Assembly: GCA_902796625.1 (NCBI GenBank) | Contig: CADBPX010000081.1 | Span: 1-34,678, forward strand | DNA length: 34,678 nt | Source: an uncultured Pseudomonadota bacterium | GTDB taxonomy: Bacteria; Pseudomonadota; Alphaproteobacteria; RF32; CAG-239 | Direction of reading: 5' to 3' | Shown: positions 6,943 through 15,895 of the stretch, in pieces | Layout: each line of letters begins with the position of its first letter | How positions within the stretch are numbered: position 1 is the stretch's first letter | Notes under the pieces: generated by a model | Told to the model about the DNA's origin: nothing | The model's database searches: none | Seen by the model: only the letters and a program-made list of their open reading frames with translations | Program-made: the position numbers and the translations under genes

Positions 6943-8472
6943 TTATTTTTCAAGCAAAGAGTGGCCGGTCATTTCCACCGGTTGTTCAATATGTAACAAA
7001 TCCAGCAAAGTTGGGGAAATATCTGCCAAACGGCCGTCTTTCAGTCCCTTTACTTCCTTCGGCCCGTTAAACAGAACGGCTCGTACTTTACCGACAGTAT
7101 GTGCGGTATAAGGCTGACCGGTCTTTTCATCGATCATTTTTTCAACATTTCCGTGATCGGCCGTAACTAACAGCACACCGTCAACAGACTTGATGGCCTT
7201 CATAACGCGTCCCAAACATTCATCAACGGCCGCCACGGCTTTCAGCGCCGCGGCCATAATTCCGGTATGACCGACCATATCGCCATTGGCGTAATTGCAG
7301 ATGATTGTATCATATTTTTTCTCTTCGATTGCTTTGACCAACGCATCGGTCACCTCATAAATACTCATTTCCGGTTTCAAATCGTATGTAGCGACTTTCG
7401 GACTGTTGATCAAAATGCGGTCTTCTCCTTTGAACAAACGTTCTTCACCACCGTTAAAGAAAAACGTTACATGGGCATACTTTTCGGTTTCGGCAATCCG
7501 CAACTGGGTTAAGCCATGCTGTGAAACAATTTCGCCATAAATATTTTTTAAAGCCTCAGGTGCAAAAATTGTCTTCATAAAACGATTATGGTCGGTAGAA
7601 TATTCGGCCATTCCGACGTGTATGGAAAAACGCACAACTTTTTGCCGTGCAAATCCTTCAAATTTTTGATCGGCCAATGCATACAAAATTTCACGAGCAC
7701 GATCGGCACGGAAATTTGCCATCAATATTGCATCGCCGTCTTCGCACCCTTGATAATTGCCCAAAACGCACGGAACCACAAATTCATCATTAACTCCTTC
7801 GTGATACGAATTTTCGATTGCCTCTTTATATGTAGCATAACGTTTTCCGGTGGCCGAAACAATATTGTTATATGCCTGCTCAACGCGATCCCAGCGTTTA
7901 TCACGATCCATAGCGTAAAAACGACCGGATAAGGTTGCCAAACAAACATGCGGCATATCTTTAATTGCGGTGGTAAATTCTTCTAAAAATCCTTTTGCTG
8001 AGGTCGGCGGAGTATCCCGACCGTCAAGAAAAGCATGAACTTTCACATCAATACCATTATCATTTAAAATTTGGCATAAAGCCACCATATGGGCCTGATG
8101 CGAATGCACACCGCCAGGTGACATTAACCCCATTAAATGGCATGCTTTGTTATTTTGTTTTAATGTTGCGATTAACTCTTGCACAACCGGATTTTTTTCC
8201 AACGTATGATCAGCAATAGCCTGATCTATTTTTGGTAAATCTTGCATTACAACGCGACCGGCGCCCAAATTCATATGTCCGACCTCGGAATTACCCATCT
8301 GTCCGGCCGGCAAACCGACATCAAGGCCGGATGTTTCCACCAATGCCGTCGGACAATTATCAACCAAATAATGCCAATTCGGCGTATAACCTTTTTCAAT
8401 AGCGTTATCATCAGTTATTTTTTCACGATATCCCCAACCGTCCAGAATCAGCAACATTACCGGTTTTTGCAT
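6943..8472 (-). CDS. gpmI: Phosphoglycerate mutase, 2,3-bisphosphoglycerate-independent
   Basis: Interconverts 3- and 2-phosphoglycerate in glycolysis/gluconeogenesis using two Mn ions and a phosphoserine intermediate. 509 residues, full length. N-terminal metal motif LILDGWGYRE (Asp11), nucleophile Ser62 in QMGNSEVGHMNLGAG, HSHQAH and DGRDTPP in the transferase domain, and the C-terminal phosphatase motifs NYANGDMVGHTG and TADHGN. Good ribosome site (AAAGGA) 6 nt before ATG. It leads the operon envC-ctpA-rppH; the gap to the envC start is 10 nt. Confidence 0.97.
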   Translation of the reverse strand: MQKPVMLLILDGWGYREKITDDNAIEKGYTPNWHYLVDNCPTALVETSGLDVGLPAGQMGNSEVGHMNLGAGRVVMQDLPKIDQAIADHTLEKNPVVQELIATLKQNNKACHLMGLMSPGGVHSHQAHMVALCQILNDNGIDVKVHAFLDGRDTPPTSAKGFLEEFTTAIKDMPHVCLATLSGRFYAMDRDKRWDRVEQAYNNIVSATGKRYATYKEAIENSYHEGVNDEFVVPCVLGNYQGCEDGDAILMANFRADRAREILYALADQKFEGFARQKVVRFSIHVGMAEYSTDHNRFMKTIFAPEALKNIYGEIVSQHGLTQLRIAETEKYAHVTFFFNGGEERLFKGEDRILINSPKVATYDLKPEMSIYEVTDALVKAIEEKKYDTIICNYANGDMVGHTGIMAAALKAVAAVDECLGRVMKAIKSVDGVLLVTADHGNVEKMIDEKTGQPYTAHTVGKVRAVLFNGPKEVKGLKDGRLADISPTLLDLLHIEQPVEMTGHSLLEK

Positions 8473-8516
8473 AATTTATCCTTTCTGTTTTTTGTATAAA
8501 TTGATTCAAACTTTCG

Positions 8517-8544
8517 ATATTATATATAATAAAACAATTTTCAA
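8517..8544 (-). promoter_or_regulatory. gpmI: Possible promoter of the gpmI operon
   Basis: On the minus strand TTGAAA (8544-8539), a 16-nt spacer, then TAATAT (8522-8517), about 45 nt before the gpmI start. The surrounding sequence is very AT-rich, so the exact -10 is uncertain. Confidence 0.4.
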
Positions 8545-8605
8545 AAACACTATTTATAATTTTATAAACAGGCTTATTTTTACAAGGGAAATTATGTTAT
8601 TTTTA

Positions 8606-8634
8606 TTGACATGTAAAGCAATAATTTTTAAATT
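8606..8634 (+). promoter_or_regulatory. Promoter of the porin operon
   Basis: TTGACA (8606-8611), 17-nt spacer, TAAATT (8629-8634), 24 nt before the porin ATG. A strong ribosome site (GGGAGG, 8649-8654) follows. The short leader and consensus elements suggest high expression, as expected for a porin. Confidence 0.65.
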
Positions 8635-8657
8635 TACATTAAGTATCGGGAGGAATT

Positions 8658-9773
8658 ATGAAAAAAGTTTTATTATCAGCACTTTTACTGGCCGTTGCCA
8701 CACCGGCAATCGCCGGAGATTTTACTTATGACTATTCGGGAACCGCCGCCGGTTTTTACGGTTACAGCGATTATACCGATAAATATCGTCCGCTCTATAA
8801 ACATAACCATACTCCGGTTTTTGCCGAAGTAAGCACATCAATTACTTACGGCTTTGATAACGGCGCTGATTTACGGCTCGGCTTAGACGGACAAATATCC
8901 GACGGAAAGGAAGTCGAAGATTATAATCACGGTGAATGGGGTGAAAATTTATACGCTTCTTATAATTCAACATACGGCGAACTGAGCCTCGGACAGATTT
9001 ATAATGCGGCATATCAGCTAGCGGTCGGCGCTCCGTCTGTCGGTGCTTTCCGTGTTAACAACTCAATGATTACCGATTTTATTGCTAACCCAAACTGGCA
9101 GCGCCATAGTCGTGTCGCCTCTTATCGCACTCTTAATTCCACCTATTTGAATACTGATGCCGATGCCCCAAAAATAAGCTATACAACTCCGGAATTTTAT
9201 AACTCGAAAATCGCCTTTTCATATACACCGGACAGCTACAGTCAAGCCGGCCTGATTAATAAACACAGCCGCTATGATAATCGTTCATCATACGCCGCGG
9301 GTTTTTACAATAACACCGACTTTGATTATGTTGAAGTGGAGAGTTCACTCGGTTACGCGTATAACCATAAAAACAATCAGGAAATTTCTGCCGGTTTAAG
9401 CTTTTATCGCAAAGGATGGACATTGGGCGGATCTTATCGCCAAAGTTTTACCTCTTCCCATGACTATGCTTTAAATCTGCGAACCCATGACGATATGCCG
9501 TTTTATTTTGACGGTTATCGCCGCGGCAAAGCCTTTAATGTCGGACTGGGATACGAAATCGGCCCATTTAAGACGGCAATCTCTTATTTTGCGGCCTATG
9601 CCGATAAAACAGACAACCGTGACCGAATCGTCAGCTGGGCCAACCGTTTTGCCTGCAACAAATACCTTGCCTTATATTTAACATTGGCTCATGCAAAATA
9701 TAAAGGTGATCATAATTGGCAATCGGGTAATGAAGGATATGCTGCCATCAGCGGCATAGAGTTAAACTTTTAG
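8658..9773 (+). CDS. Outer-membrane porin-like beta-barrel protein
   Basis: 371 residues with a clear Sec signal peptide (MKKVLLSALLLAVATPAIAG, cut before DFTYDYSG). The mature part has alternating hydrophobic/polar strands rich in Tyr, Gly and Asn. Segments such as LRLGLDGQ and GELSLGQIYNAAYQL resemble Gram-negative general porins, and the protein ends in a phenylalanine (GIELNF), the usual BAM signal. Likely a passive solute channel; specificity cannot be read from sequence. It has its own consensus promoter and is followed after 9 bases by an OmpR-type regulator and then a membrane protein, suggesting a single transcript. Confidence 0.78.
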   Translation: MKKVLLSALLLAVATPAIAGDFTYDYSGTAAGFYGYSDYTDKYRPLYKHNHTPVFAEVSTSITYGFDNGADLRLGLDGQISDGKEVEDYNHGEWGENLYASYNSTYGELSLGQIYNAAYQLAVGAPSVGAFRVNNSMITDFIANPNWQRHSRVASYRTLNSTYLNTDADAPKISYTTPEFYNSKIAFSYTPDSYSQAGLINKHSRYDNRSSYAAGFYNNTDFDYVEVESSLGYAYNHKNNQEISAGLSFYRKGWTLGGSYRQSFTSSHDYALNLRTHDDMPFYFDGYRRGKAFNVGLGYEIGPFKTAISYFAAYADKTDNRDRIVSWANRFACNKYLALYLTLAHAKYKGDHNWQSGNEGYAAISGIELNF

Positions 9774-9782
9774 GAACAACTG

Positions 9783-10394
9783 ATGACCGGCCTCTTAATT
9801 TCTTCCGATAATTCAGAATTCAGCGAAGATTTATACCGGCAAATTTCCCGTTTTATTGCCGATATCAATTTTGATGAAGAAAAGCCCGATGTTATTATTG
9901 TCGATGAAAATGCCGCGCAAAAAATTGCACTTCGCCGTCAATACCCCAATGTGCCGATAATATATCTTTCCGATAATACCAATATTGAACCGGATTATCT
10001 TGATATTATGCTCAAAAAACCGATTAAATTAACAGAGTTACTTGATATAATTCAAGCGGCTAACCACCGACTGGATAATTCACAAAAAGGCTTTTTGAAT
10101 TTCAATCGCTATGAATTGCACCCCAAGCAAAAAGAACTTGTTGATTTGGTCAGCGGAAAAATTATTAAATTGACCGAAAAAGAGGTCGATGTAATAAAAT
10201 ATTTGTATAAAAACTTTGATAAATATGTCAGCAAAAGTGATTTACAAACCCACGTTTGGCAATATAACGAAGATGTTGCCACCCATACAATTGAAACCCA
10301 TATATACCGGTTACGGCAAAAAATTGAAAGCGAAAGTTCCCGACCGCTTATCATTACGGAGAACGGCGCCTATAAATTGGTGACAGGAAAATAA
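9783..10394 (+). CDS. OmpR/PhoB-type transcriptional regulator with shortened receiver
   Basis: 203 residues. The C-terminal half (about 105-203) is a clear winged-helix Trans_reg_C domain: KIIKLTEKEVDVIKYLYKN, SKSDLQTHVWQY, THTIETHIYRLRQKIE, ITENGAYKLV. The N-terminal half resembles a receiver but is clearly shorter. Only one acidic residue is left in the beta1 pocket (LLISSDN), there is a possible phospho-acceptor in DVIIVDEN, a beta4 IIYLSDN and a beta5 MLKKPIK. The usual segment after the acceptor (the 'MPxxxG' loop) is missing. It may therefore respond without phosphorylation. No histidine kinase lies nearby. Position between the porin and a membrane protein suggests control of one or both. 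Confidence 0.75.
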   Translation: MTGLLISSDNSEFSEDLYRQISRFIADINFDEEKPDVIIVDENAAQKIALRRQYPNVPIIYLSDNTNIEPDYLDIMLKKPIKLTELLDIIQAANHRLDNSQKGFLNFNRYELHPKQKELVDLVSGKIIKLTEKEVDVIKYLYKNFDKYVSKSDLQTHVWQYNEDVATHTIETHIYRLRQKIESESSRPLIITENGAYKLVTGK

Positions 10395-10395
10395 A

Positions 10396-11160
10396 ATGCC
10401 GAAAATTAAGTCCCGAAACAAAACACAAAAAATAAGTATTCGCCGAATTTTCCGCGAAGCGAATCACTATATCTTAGCTAATCCGTTGCTGACTTTTTGC
10501 ATATTTATTGTAAATTTTGTCTTTATTCTACTGTTTCAGGCTATTCCTCGCGGCATACAAAATCCGCTCAGCATTTTATGGATTGTATTTTTGTATATTT
10601 TTTGGTGTGCCTTTTATCGTTATTACTATGGATTGCGACCTTATTTTTTCAGTAAAACTCTTCTCAAAAGCATATCTCCGTCAACTAAAGGCTTGCTTTT
10701 AATGTTTCTGACCGTAATCTTTTTTGTAATTCTGCCATTGATACCACTATTTTTGGGTTACGATGATATATATCTGAGTATGTATGAGCGCTACATGCAA
10801 ACTTTTGAAGGATTGTCGTCAAACAGCGAAGTTCGGGCTTCATTAACCGACATTGTTATAGTTTACGGCGTTATTGCCCTACTTTCTCCGGTGTTAATAT
10901 TTAAGCCATATATGGCATGGATTTCAGCACTGCGCCGCCGCAGTTCTTCATTTAAGGAAGCAGGAAACAAGACTAAAGGTAATTATTGGAAGATGGTTAT
11001 GCTGTCTTTGCTGTTGCTTTATCCTGAAGCAATAGCAACACAGCTTGATAAAATTTGGCACTTAAACAATTGGCTGGCCTATCCGATAAGTATGGTTCTA
11101 TTCATATATACGAACGTTATGTTTGCCAAAATATATGATTTCTTTTATCTGAAAAATTGA
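10396..11160 (+). CDS. Multi-pass inner-membrane protein of unknown function
   Basis: 254 residues with a basic cytoplasmic N terminus (KIKSRNKTQKISIRRIFRE) and about six hydrophobic segments: LLTFCIFIVNFVFILLF, SILWIVFLYIFW, LLLMFLTVIFFVILPLIPLF, IVIVYGVIALLSPVLIF, VMLSLLLLYP and AYPISMVLFIYTNVMF. I see no enzymatic or transporter motif. The spacing and shape loosely recall bacterial membrane proteins with repeated hydrophobic pairs, but I cannot name a family. The start is one base after the regulator's stop, so the two are almost certainly cotranscribed. Its stop is one base from the convergent GT2 gene. Confidence 0.7.
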   Translation: MPKIKSRNKTQKISIRRIFREANHYILANPLLTFCIFIVNFVFILLFQAIPRGIQNPLSILWIVFLYIFWCAFYRYYYGLRPYFFSKTLLKSISPSTKGLLLMFLTVIFFVILPLIPLFLGYDDIYLSMYERYMQTFEGLSSNSEVRASLTDIVIVYGVIALLSPVLIFKPYMAWISALRRRSSSFKEAGNKTKGNYWKMVMLSLLLLYPEAIATQLDKIWHLNNWLAYPISMVLFIYTNVMFAKIYDFFYLKN

Positions 11161-11161
11161 A

Positions 11162-12118
11162 TTAATTTGCGCGTTGATGCCACAAAAGTTTCAGCAGACG
11201 AACTTTGCTTTTAAATGTTAAATCACTAAATTTGATAATATTATCACTTCTTAATTTTTTATATTCTTCTTTGAAATATTTTTCCAATTCATTTTTATTA
11301 TCGGTGCTTTTACTGACTTTAGAAAGAATCATCTTTAACGAAGCCGTAATACGCTTTTTTCGAACAATATCCCACTGTTGTTGATTTTGTTTCTTTAAGA
11401 AATAGTCATACACATGACGAATCCCCACAATATAGTCATGAATTTTTTTCACGGAAAACTGGCTGCGGATGATAGACGGAAAGTTGGTATTATACATATA
11501 TATTCTCTCGTCAATTATGGCACAGCGGCTTATTTGTGAAAAAATTAGTGTCGTAAACGGCCAATCTTCAAAATATATACCTTCGATAAATCGCTGATCA
11601 CCGATACAGTCGCGGCGATAAAGCTTACTCCATACCACGGCAGAAACTAAACGATATTTATATAAATCGCGAAGCGGATCTTTCAGTGTGCGATAATGCA
11701 CACGATTTTGATTAATTCTGCCTTTTTTGATTTTATCTTTACCGGTACGATAAACATCTTCGGTCATAACAATCGGACAGGCGGTTTTTTTCGCAACATT
11801 ATATAAAATTTCCAAAGCCTGAACATGAATATAATCGTCGGCATCAAGGAAAAACACATATTCACCGTGAGCCTGATCAAGTCCATGGTTACGCGAGGCG
11901 GATAGTCCTTGATTTTTTTGCTCAATAATTTTGAATCTACTGTCGTTTTGAGCATACTTACGAAGTATTTCACCGCACTTATCCGGAGACCCGTCGTTAA
12001 CACAGATAATCTCCAGATTTTTATAGGTCTGATCGACCACACTTTGTAAACAGCGCGGCAAAAACCTTTCCACCTTGTATATCGGAATAATAACTGATAT
12101 CAGACCTTCATTATTCAT
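11162..12118 (-). CDS. Family 2 glycosyltransferase
   Basis: 318 residues, GT-A fold. The nucleotide-binding N terminus is LISVIIPIYKVERFLPRCLQ, followed by EIICVNDGSPD, the QGLSASRNHGLD loop and the metal-binding FFLDADDYI. A variable acceptor region follows, with FEDWPF, and a basic helical C terminus. Cytoplasmic, without membrane segments. It most likely adds a sugar to a surface glycan (LPS or capsule); donor and acceptor are unknown. It stands alone rather than in a polysaccharide cluster; the Stealth/GT32 pair is 8 kb away. It lies downstream of the DsbA-like gene on the same strand, separated by a hairpin. Confidence 0.88.
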   Translation of the reverse strand: MNNEGLISVIIPIYKVERFLPRCLQSVVDQTYKNLEIICVNDGSPDKCGEILRKYAQNDSRFKIIEQKNQGLSASRNHGLDQAHGEYVFFLDADDYIHVQALEILYNVAKKTACPIVMTEDVYRTGKDKIKKGRINQNRVHYRTLKDPLRDLYKYRLVSAVVWSKLYRRDCIGDQRFIEGIYFEDWPFTTLIFSQISRCAIIDERIYMYNTNFPSIIRSQFSVKKIHDYIVGIRHVYDYFLKKQNQQQWDIVRKKRITASLKMILSKVSKSTDNKNELEKYFKEEYKKLRSDNIIKFSDLTFKSKVRLLKLLWHQRAN

Positions 12119-12154
12119 TTTATCACGGCATTACAAAATTATATACTGCAAACA

Positions 12155-12184
12155 GATGCAGCCCCATATCGGAGGGACTGCATC
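12155..12184 (-). terminator. Hairpin after the DsbA-like gene
   Basis: On the minus strand GATGCAG and CCC pair with GGG and CTGCATC around an 8-nt loop (bulged T and G). Only TGTTTG follows, so the T-run is poor. It may be a weak terminator or a processing/stability hairpin between the DsbA-like gene and the GT2 gene. Confidence 0.4.
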
Positions 12185-12195
12185 GTGTTATACTT

Positions 12196-12933
12196 TTATT
12201 TTATTTCATCAATAACTGCTTGAAATTCGTGCGGGTTCATGCCTTGCACTTTTTTACCGTTAATAAAAACAGTCGGAACCCCGTTGATTTTGGCATTACT
12301 TGCCAAAGCGGCAACTTCATCGAGTGATTTACTGATATCGGCAGCTTCAACATTTGCCTTATACTGATCCATATCTAAACCGACATTTTTGGCCACATTG
12401 TCAACATCAGCCTCGCTCATCCGGCCGTTAAAGGCCATAACCGCTTTATAAAATGCCAAGAACTTACCTTGCTTATTGGCAGCATAAGCAGCCTTTGCCT
12501 GATATTTTGAAACCGGAGTTACAAATGACAGCGGTTTAAATATAAATTTTACGCCGGCATTATCAGCCATAACTTTTTCCAATGACGGAGCCAAGGCTTT
12601 GCAATATCCGCAAGAAAAATCGAAAAACTCAACAACTGTAACTTTAGCATCTTTCGGACCGAAAGTCGGTGCGTTAGCGTCACTGTTAATTTCCGGCAAA
12701 TATTTCTCCAAAGCCTCACGTTCAGCCTTTTCCTGAGCTTCACGTGCTTCTTTAATTTTATTTTGCTGATAATTTTCAAAAACCTGCAAAATCTTTTCCG
12801 GATTTTGTTGAACGGCTTCGGCCACCGTATCAGCGGTCAAACCGGAGCTTAAAGATCCTCCGTTAGCTCTGACCAAAGCAACTACTGCTAAAATAACGGC
12901 AACAGTAGAAAGTATGAGTGAAAAATTTTTCAT
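12196..12933 (-). CDS. DsbA-family thiol:disulfide oxidoreductase (Com1-like)
   Basis: 245 residues. An N-terminal hydrophobic segment (LILSTVAVILAVVALV) serves as signal or membrane anchor, then a Lys/Glu-rich helix (about 45-80). The thioredoxin-fold DsbA domain follows, with active-site motif FDFSCGYCKALAP (Cys108-Cys111) and the cis-Pro loop INGVPTVFING near the C terminus. It acts in the periplasm, forming or isomerising disulfides. The layout matches the Com1/ScsC-like branch common in alphaproteobacteria. Ribosome site AAGGAA precedes the ATG. Gene-specific substrates cannot be inferred. Confidence 0.88.
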   Translation of the reverse strand: MKNFSLILSTVAVILAVVALVRANGGSLSSGLTADTVAEAVQQNPEKILQVFENYQQNKIKEAREAQEKAEREALEKYLPEINSDANAPTFGPKDAKVTVVEFFDFSCGYCKALAPSLEKVMADNAGVKFIFKPLSFVTPVSKYQAKAAYAANKQGKFLAFYKAVMAFNGRMSEADVDNVAKNVGLDMDQYKANVEAADISKSLDEVAALASNAKINGVPTVFINGKKVQGMNPHEFQAVIDEIK

Positions 12934-13081
12934 AATCTATTCCTTATAAGTTTAAAAACAACCACCAGTTAGAGTAATCTTTTTTTCGGAATTTGCAAGT
13001 ACAAAAAAAAGTTTTTGCAAATATAACTAGACTTTTATTTTTTTTGCCATATGATTAAGTTAAATTCAGAGGAGATAATAG

Positions 13082-13741
13082 ATGTTTGATATAAAACTTT
13101 CAATATTTTCCGGCACCCGTATTTTAGAGCAAAAAATTGATGAAATGCACGATAAAGTTATGGAAAGCTCCTTATTTTTCAAGGAAGCTTTTGAAATTTA
13201 TATGCGGGAAAAAAGAAGCGCAAACTACCGACGTTCCAGTAAAAAAATTAAAAACTTAGAATCGGAAGCCGACACTCTGCGCCGCGATATTGAAAGCCAA
13301 CTATATATCCAAAATCTGATTCCCGATTTGCGAGCCGATGTACTGCAAATGGTCGAAAACCTCGATAAAGTAATTAACGAATTTGACGAGGTCGCCCACA
13401 AATTTTACATTGAGCGTCCGGTTATTCCGCCAGAATTTAAGGAAAAGTTCCATATTTTGGTTGATCAGGTTTGTGAATGTGCTGAAAATATGTCTATCTG
13501 CTCGCGCGCTTTTTTCCGCGATTTTGCCACAGTTCGTGACTATTCGCGCAAAGTTTATTTTTTGGAGCATGAAAGCGATAAAACATGGGCGGCCTTAAAA
13601 CAAGACGTCTTTGATTCTGATTTGGAATTAGCGCACAAAATTCAACTCAGCGGCCTTATCGGCGAAGTTGCCGATATTGCTGATCGCGCTGAAGATTGCA
13701 TTGATGCGGTTCTAATATTTACAATCAAGCGAGACATCTAA
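13082..13741 (+). CDS. DUF47/PhoU-like regulator of phosphate transport
   Basis: 219 residues, almost entirely alpha-helical, of the YkaA/DUF47 family related to PhoU. Helical blocks include SRKVYFLEHESDKTWAALK and an ending IGEVADIADRAEDCIDAVL typical of the family (E..aD..EdaiD). Family members bind metal and modulate a neighbouring Pit transporter. The next gene is pit, whose ATG overlaps this stop by one base (TAATG). Ribosome site GAGGAGA. No phosphate-starvation box was recognised upstream. Confidence 0.88.
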   Translation: MFDIKLSIFSGTRILEQKIDEMHDKVMESSLFFKEAFEIYMREKRSANYRRSSKKIKNLESEADTLRRDIESQLYIQNLIPDLRADVLQMVENLDKVINEFDEVAHKFYIERPVIPPEFKEKFHILVDQVCECAENMSICSRAFFRDFATVRDYSRKVYFLEHESDKTWAALKQDVFDSDLELAHKIQLSGLIGEVADIADRAEDCIDAVLIFTIKRDI

Positions 13742-14796
13742 TGGATTTAGGATACCTATTCTTTTTAAGCAGCGGTTTATTTCTAGGGTGGTCGTTGGGC
13801 GCCAATGATGCTTCGAATGTATTCGGAACGGCCGTCGGCTCAAAAATGCTCAAGTTTTCTACCGCTGCAATCGTTGCCGCAATTTTCGTTGTTTTCGGTG
13901 CCGTAAGCGGCGGAGCCGGTACCAGCAGAACACTTGACTCTTTAGGTTCCGTCAATGCATTAGCTGGAGCGTTTATGGTGGCGTTGTCCGCGGCGTTGGC
14001 CGTTTATTTGATACTGCGGGTCGGCATATCGGTTTCCACATCGCAAGCCATTGTCGGAGCTATCGTCGGTTGGAATATCTATGCCGGCAAAACCACCGAC
14101 ATGGAAACGCTGGCACAAATTTGCGCCACGTGGATTTTTTGCCCGCTGATTTCCGGAACCATTGCCATATGTTTGTATTTCTTCTTAAAAAAACTCTTAA
14201 AGTATTCTCGTTTACATTTGCTGATGCAAGACCAGTTAACAAGGGTTGGCCTGTTGCTGACTACCGCTATTGGTGCTTATGCTTTAGGAGCAAACAATAT
14301 TGCCAACGTTGTCGGGGTATTCATCGAGTCCTGCCCTTTTAAGCCTTTGCATTTCGGTTCAATTCTAACTCTTGATACAACGCAAGTACTGTTTTTAATC
14401 GGAAGTTTGGCAGTTGGTGTCGGAATATTAACTTATTCGCAAAAGGCTATCTCAACCGTAGGAAAAAATTTGATGAAAATGTCACCGATGGTCGCCTTAA
14501 TTGTTGTTCTTTCTCATTCGGCGGTATTGCTGTTGTTTGCTTCCGTATCGCTGCACAATTGGTTGATTAATCATTCTTTACCGGCACTGCCGCTGGTACC
14601 GGTTTCCAGCACTCAAGCGGTTATCGGTGCAATTTTGGGTATCGGCATAATCAAAGGCGGACGCGGCATTAATTGGAACATTGTCGGCAAAATTGTCATC
14701 GGTTGGGTAACCGCACCGATTTTAGCCATGGGAATCTGCTTTATCAGCCTGTTCTTTCTGGCAAATGTTTTCAACCAAACTGTTTATTTACCCTAA
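13741..14796 (+). CDS. pit: Inorganic phosphate transporter, Pit family
   Basis: Low-affinity, proton-coupled uptake of metal-phosphate at the inner membrane. 351 residues with about ten membrane spans. The two PHO4 signature repeats are visible: SLGANDASNVFGTAVGSK near the N terminus and ALGANNIANVVGVF in the middle, plus VSTSQAIVGAIVGWN and VSSTQAVIGAILGIG as internal duplicates. This is on the short side for the family, lacking a large central cytoplasmic loop. Translationally coupled to the DUF47 gene. Ends 2 bases from the convergent Mrp gene. Confidence 0.92.
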   Translation: MDLGYLFFLSSGLFLGWSLGANDASNVFGTAVGSKMLKFSTAAIVAAIFVVFGAVSGGAGTSRTLDSLGSVNALAGAFMVALSAALAVYLILRVGISVSTSQAIVGAIVGWNIYAGKTTDMETLAQICATWIFCPLISGTIAICLYFFLKKLLKYSRLHLLMQDQLTRVGLLLTTAIGAYALGANNIANVVGVFIESCPFKPLHFGSILTLDTTQVLFLIGSLAVGVGILTYSQKAISTVGKNLMKMSPMVALIVVLSHSAVLLLFASVSLHNWLINHSLPALPLVPVSSTQAVIGAILGIGIIKGGRGINWNIVGKIVIGWVTAPILAMGICFISLFFLANVFNQTVYLP

Positions 14797-14798
14797 AA

Positions 14799-15797
14799 TC
14801 AGAAAAGCTGGGCAATAATTTTTTGTGCAATCTCATCATAGGCCAAAGAGCAAGCATCTTGCGGCCGGCTGACAACTATCGGAGCGCCCATATCTGCCCC
14901 GCGGCGAATCGCCGGCAACAGCGGAATTTCACCCAAAAACGGCACTCCGAGATGCCGAGCCGTAGTCTGAGCGCCCTCGTGACCGAAAATATCGGCTCTT
15001 TCACCGCAATGTGGACAAATGTAATAACTCATATTTTCAACAATACCTAAAATCGGTACGCCGGTTTTTTTAAACATATTCACTCCTTTAATTGCATCAA
15101 TCAGCGCAATATCCTGAGGAGTTGAAACGATGACAATTCCGGAAAATTCGACACGTTGTGACAATGTAATTAAAATATCACCGGTTCCCGGCGGCATGTC
15201 AATAACCATAACATCAATCTCGCCCCAATCCGTCTGACATAAAAGTTGCTCAATCAGACCACAGGCTTTCGGACCGCGCCAAATCAGCGGAGTATTGCGA
15301 TCAATCAGCGAACCGACTGAAACAGAAGCAATTGAATATTCCCAAAACGGATCAAAATGTTCACCGTCGGAAGAAGTTATCGGTAAACCTTCATAGCCGA
15401 GCATTGTCGGAATTGACGGCCCGTAAACATCGGCATCAACCAAGGCCACTTTCTTATTTTGTTTGGCCAGTGATAATGCCAAATTAACTGCCGTTGTCGA
15501 TTTTCCGACTCCGCCTTTACCCGAGGCAATGCCGATAATTTTTTTAACGTGCGGCAGCGGCCATTTTTCTATTTCTTGTACAGCCAGATTAACGTTTTGT
15601 TCCTGAGTATGAATAACCGAAATTTTCTTATCCGGAAACATTACCGTCAGTTCCCGACATATTTCATTTTTTTTATTTACATCTTCCGGCTGATTTTTTA
15701 TTTCGATAACCACTCTTTGAGGCAATACTTTAACTGCGGCGATATTTTCGGCCGAATAATATTTTTGCACAATTTCTAACAATTTCTGCTGTGTCAT
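14799..15797 (-). CDS. apbC: Mrp/ApbC (NBP35-like) iron-sulfur carrier ATPase
   Basis: P-loop ATPase that assembles or carries Fe-S clusters. The start at 15797 (MTQQKLLEIV) has GGAGG 5 nt upstream; the longer frame to 15845 lacks such a site. About 332 residues. The N-terminal FeS-assembly (DUF59/MIP18-like) domain (about 1-80) is followed by a deviant Walker A GIASGKGGVGKSTTAVNLA, switch VDADVYGPSIPTMLG, MVIDMPPGTGD and the cluster-ligating YYICPHCGE (CxxC). MinD/NBP35 lineage. Stand-alone gene, divergent from hflK. Confidence 0.92.
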   Translation of the reverse strand: MTQQKLLEIVQKYYSAENIAAVKVLPQRVVIEIKNQPEDVNKKNEICRELTVMFPDKKISVIHTQEQNVNLAVQEIEKWPLPHVKKIIGIASGKGGVGKSTTAVNLALSLAKQNKKVALVDADVYGPSIPTMLGYEGLPITSSDGEHFDPFWEYSIASVSVGSLIDRNTPLIWRGPKACGLIEQLLCQTDWGEIDVMVIDMPPGTGDILITLSQRVEFSGIVIVSTPQDIALIDAIKGVNMFKKTGVPILGIVENMSYYICPHCGERADIFGHEGAQTTARHLGVPFLGEIPLLPAIRRGADMGAPIVVSRPQDACSLAYDEIAQKIIAQLF

Positions 15798-15895
15798 TTT
15801 TCCTCCAATGTGGATATTCATACATCGTTGATTGTTTTTAGCCAAGAATTAGATTATCTTATACACCATAGTTTGTATAAAATAAAGGAAATAAA

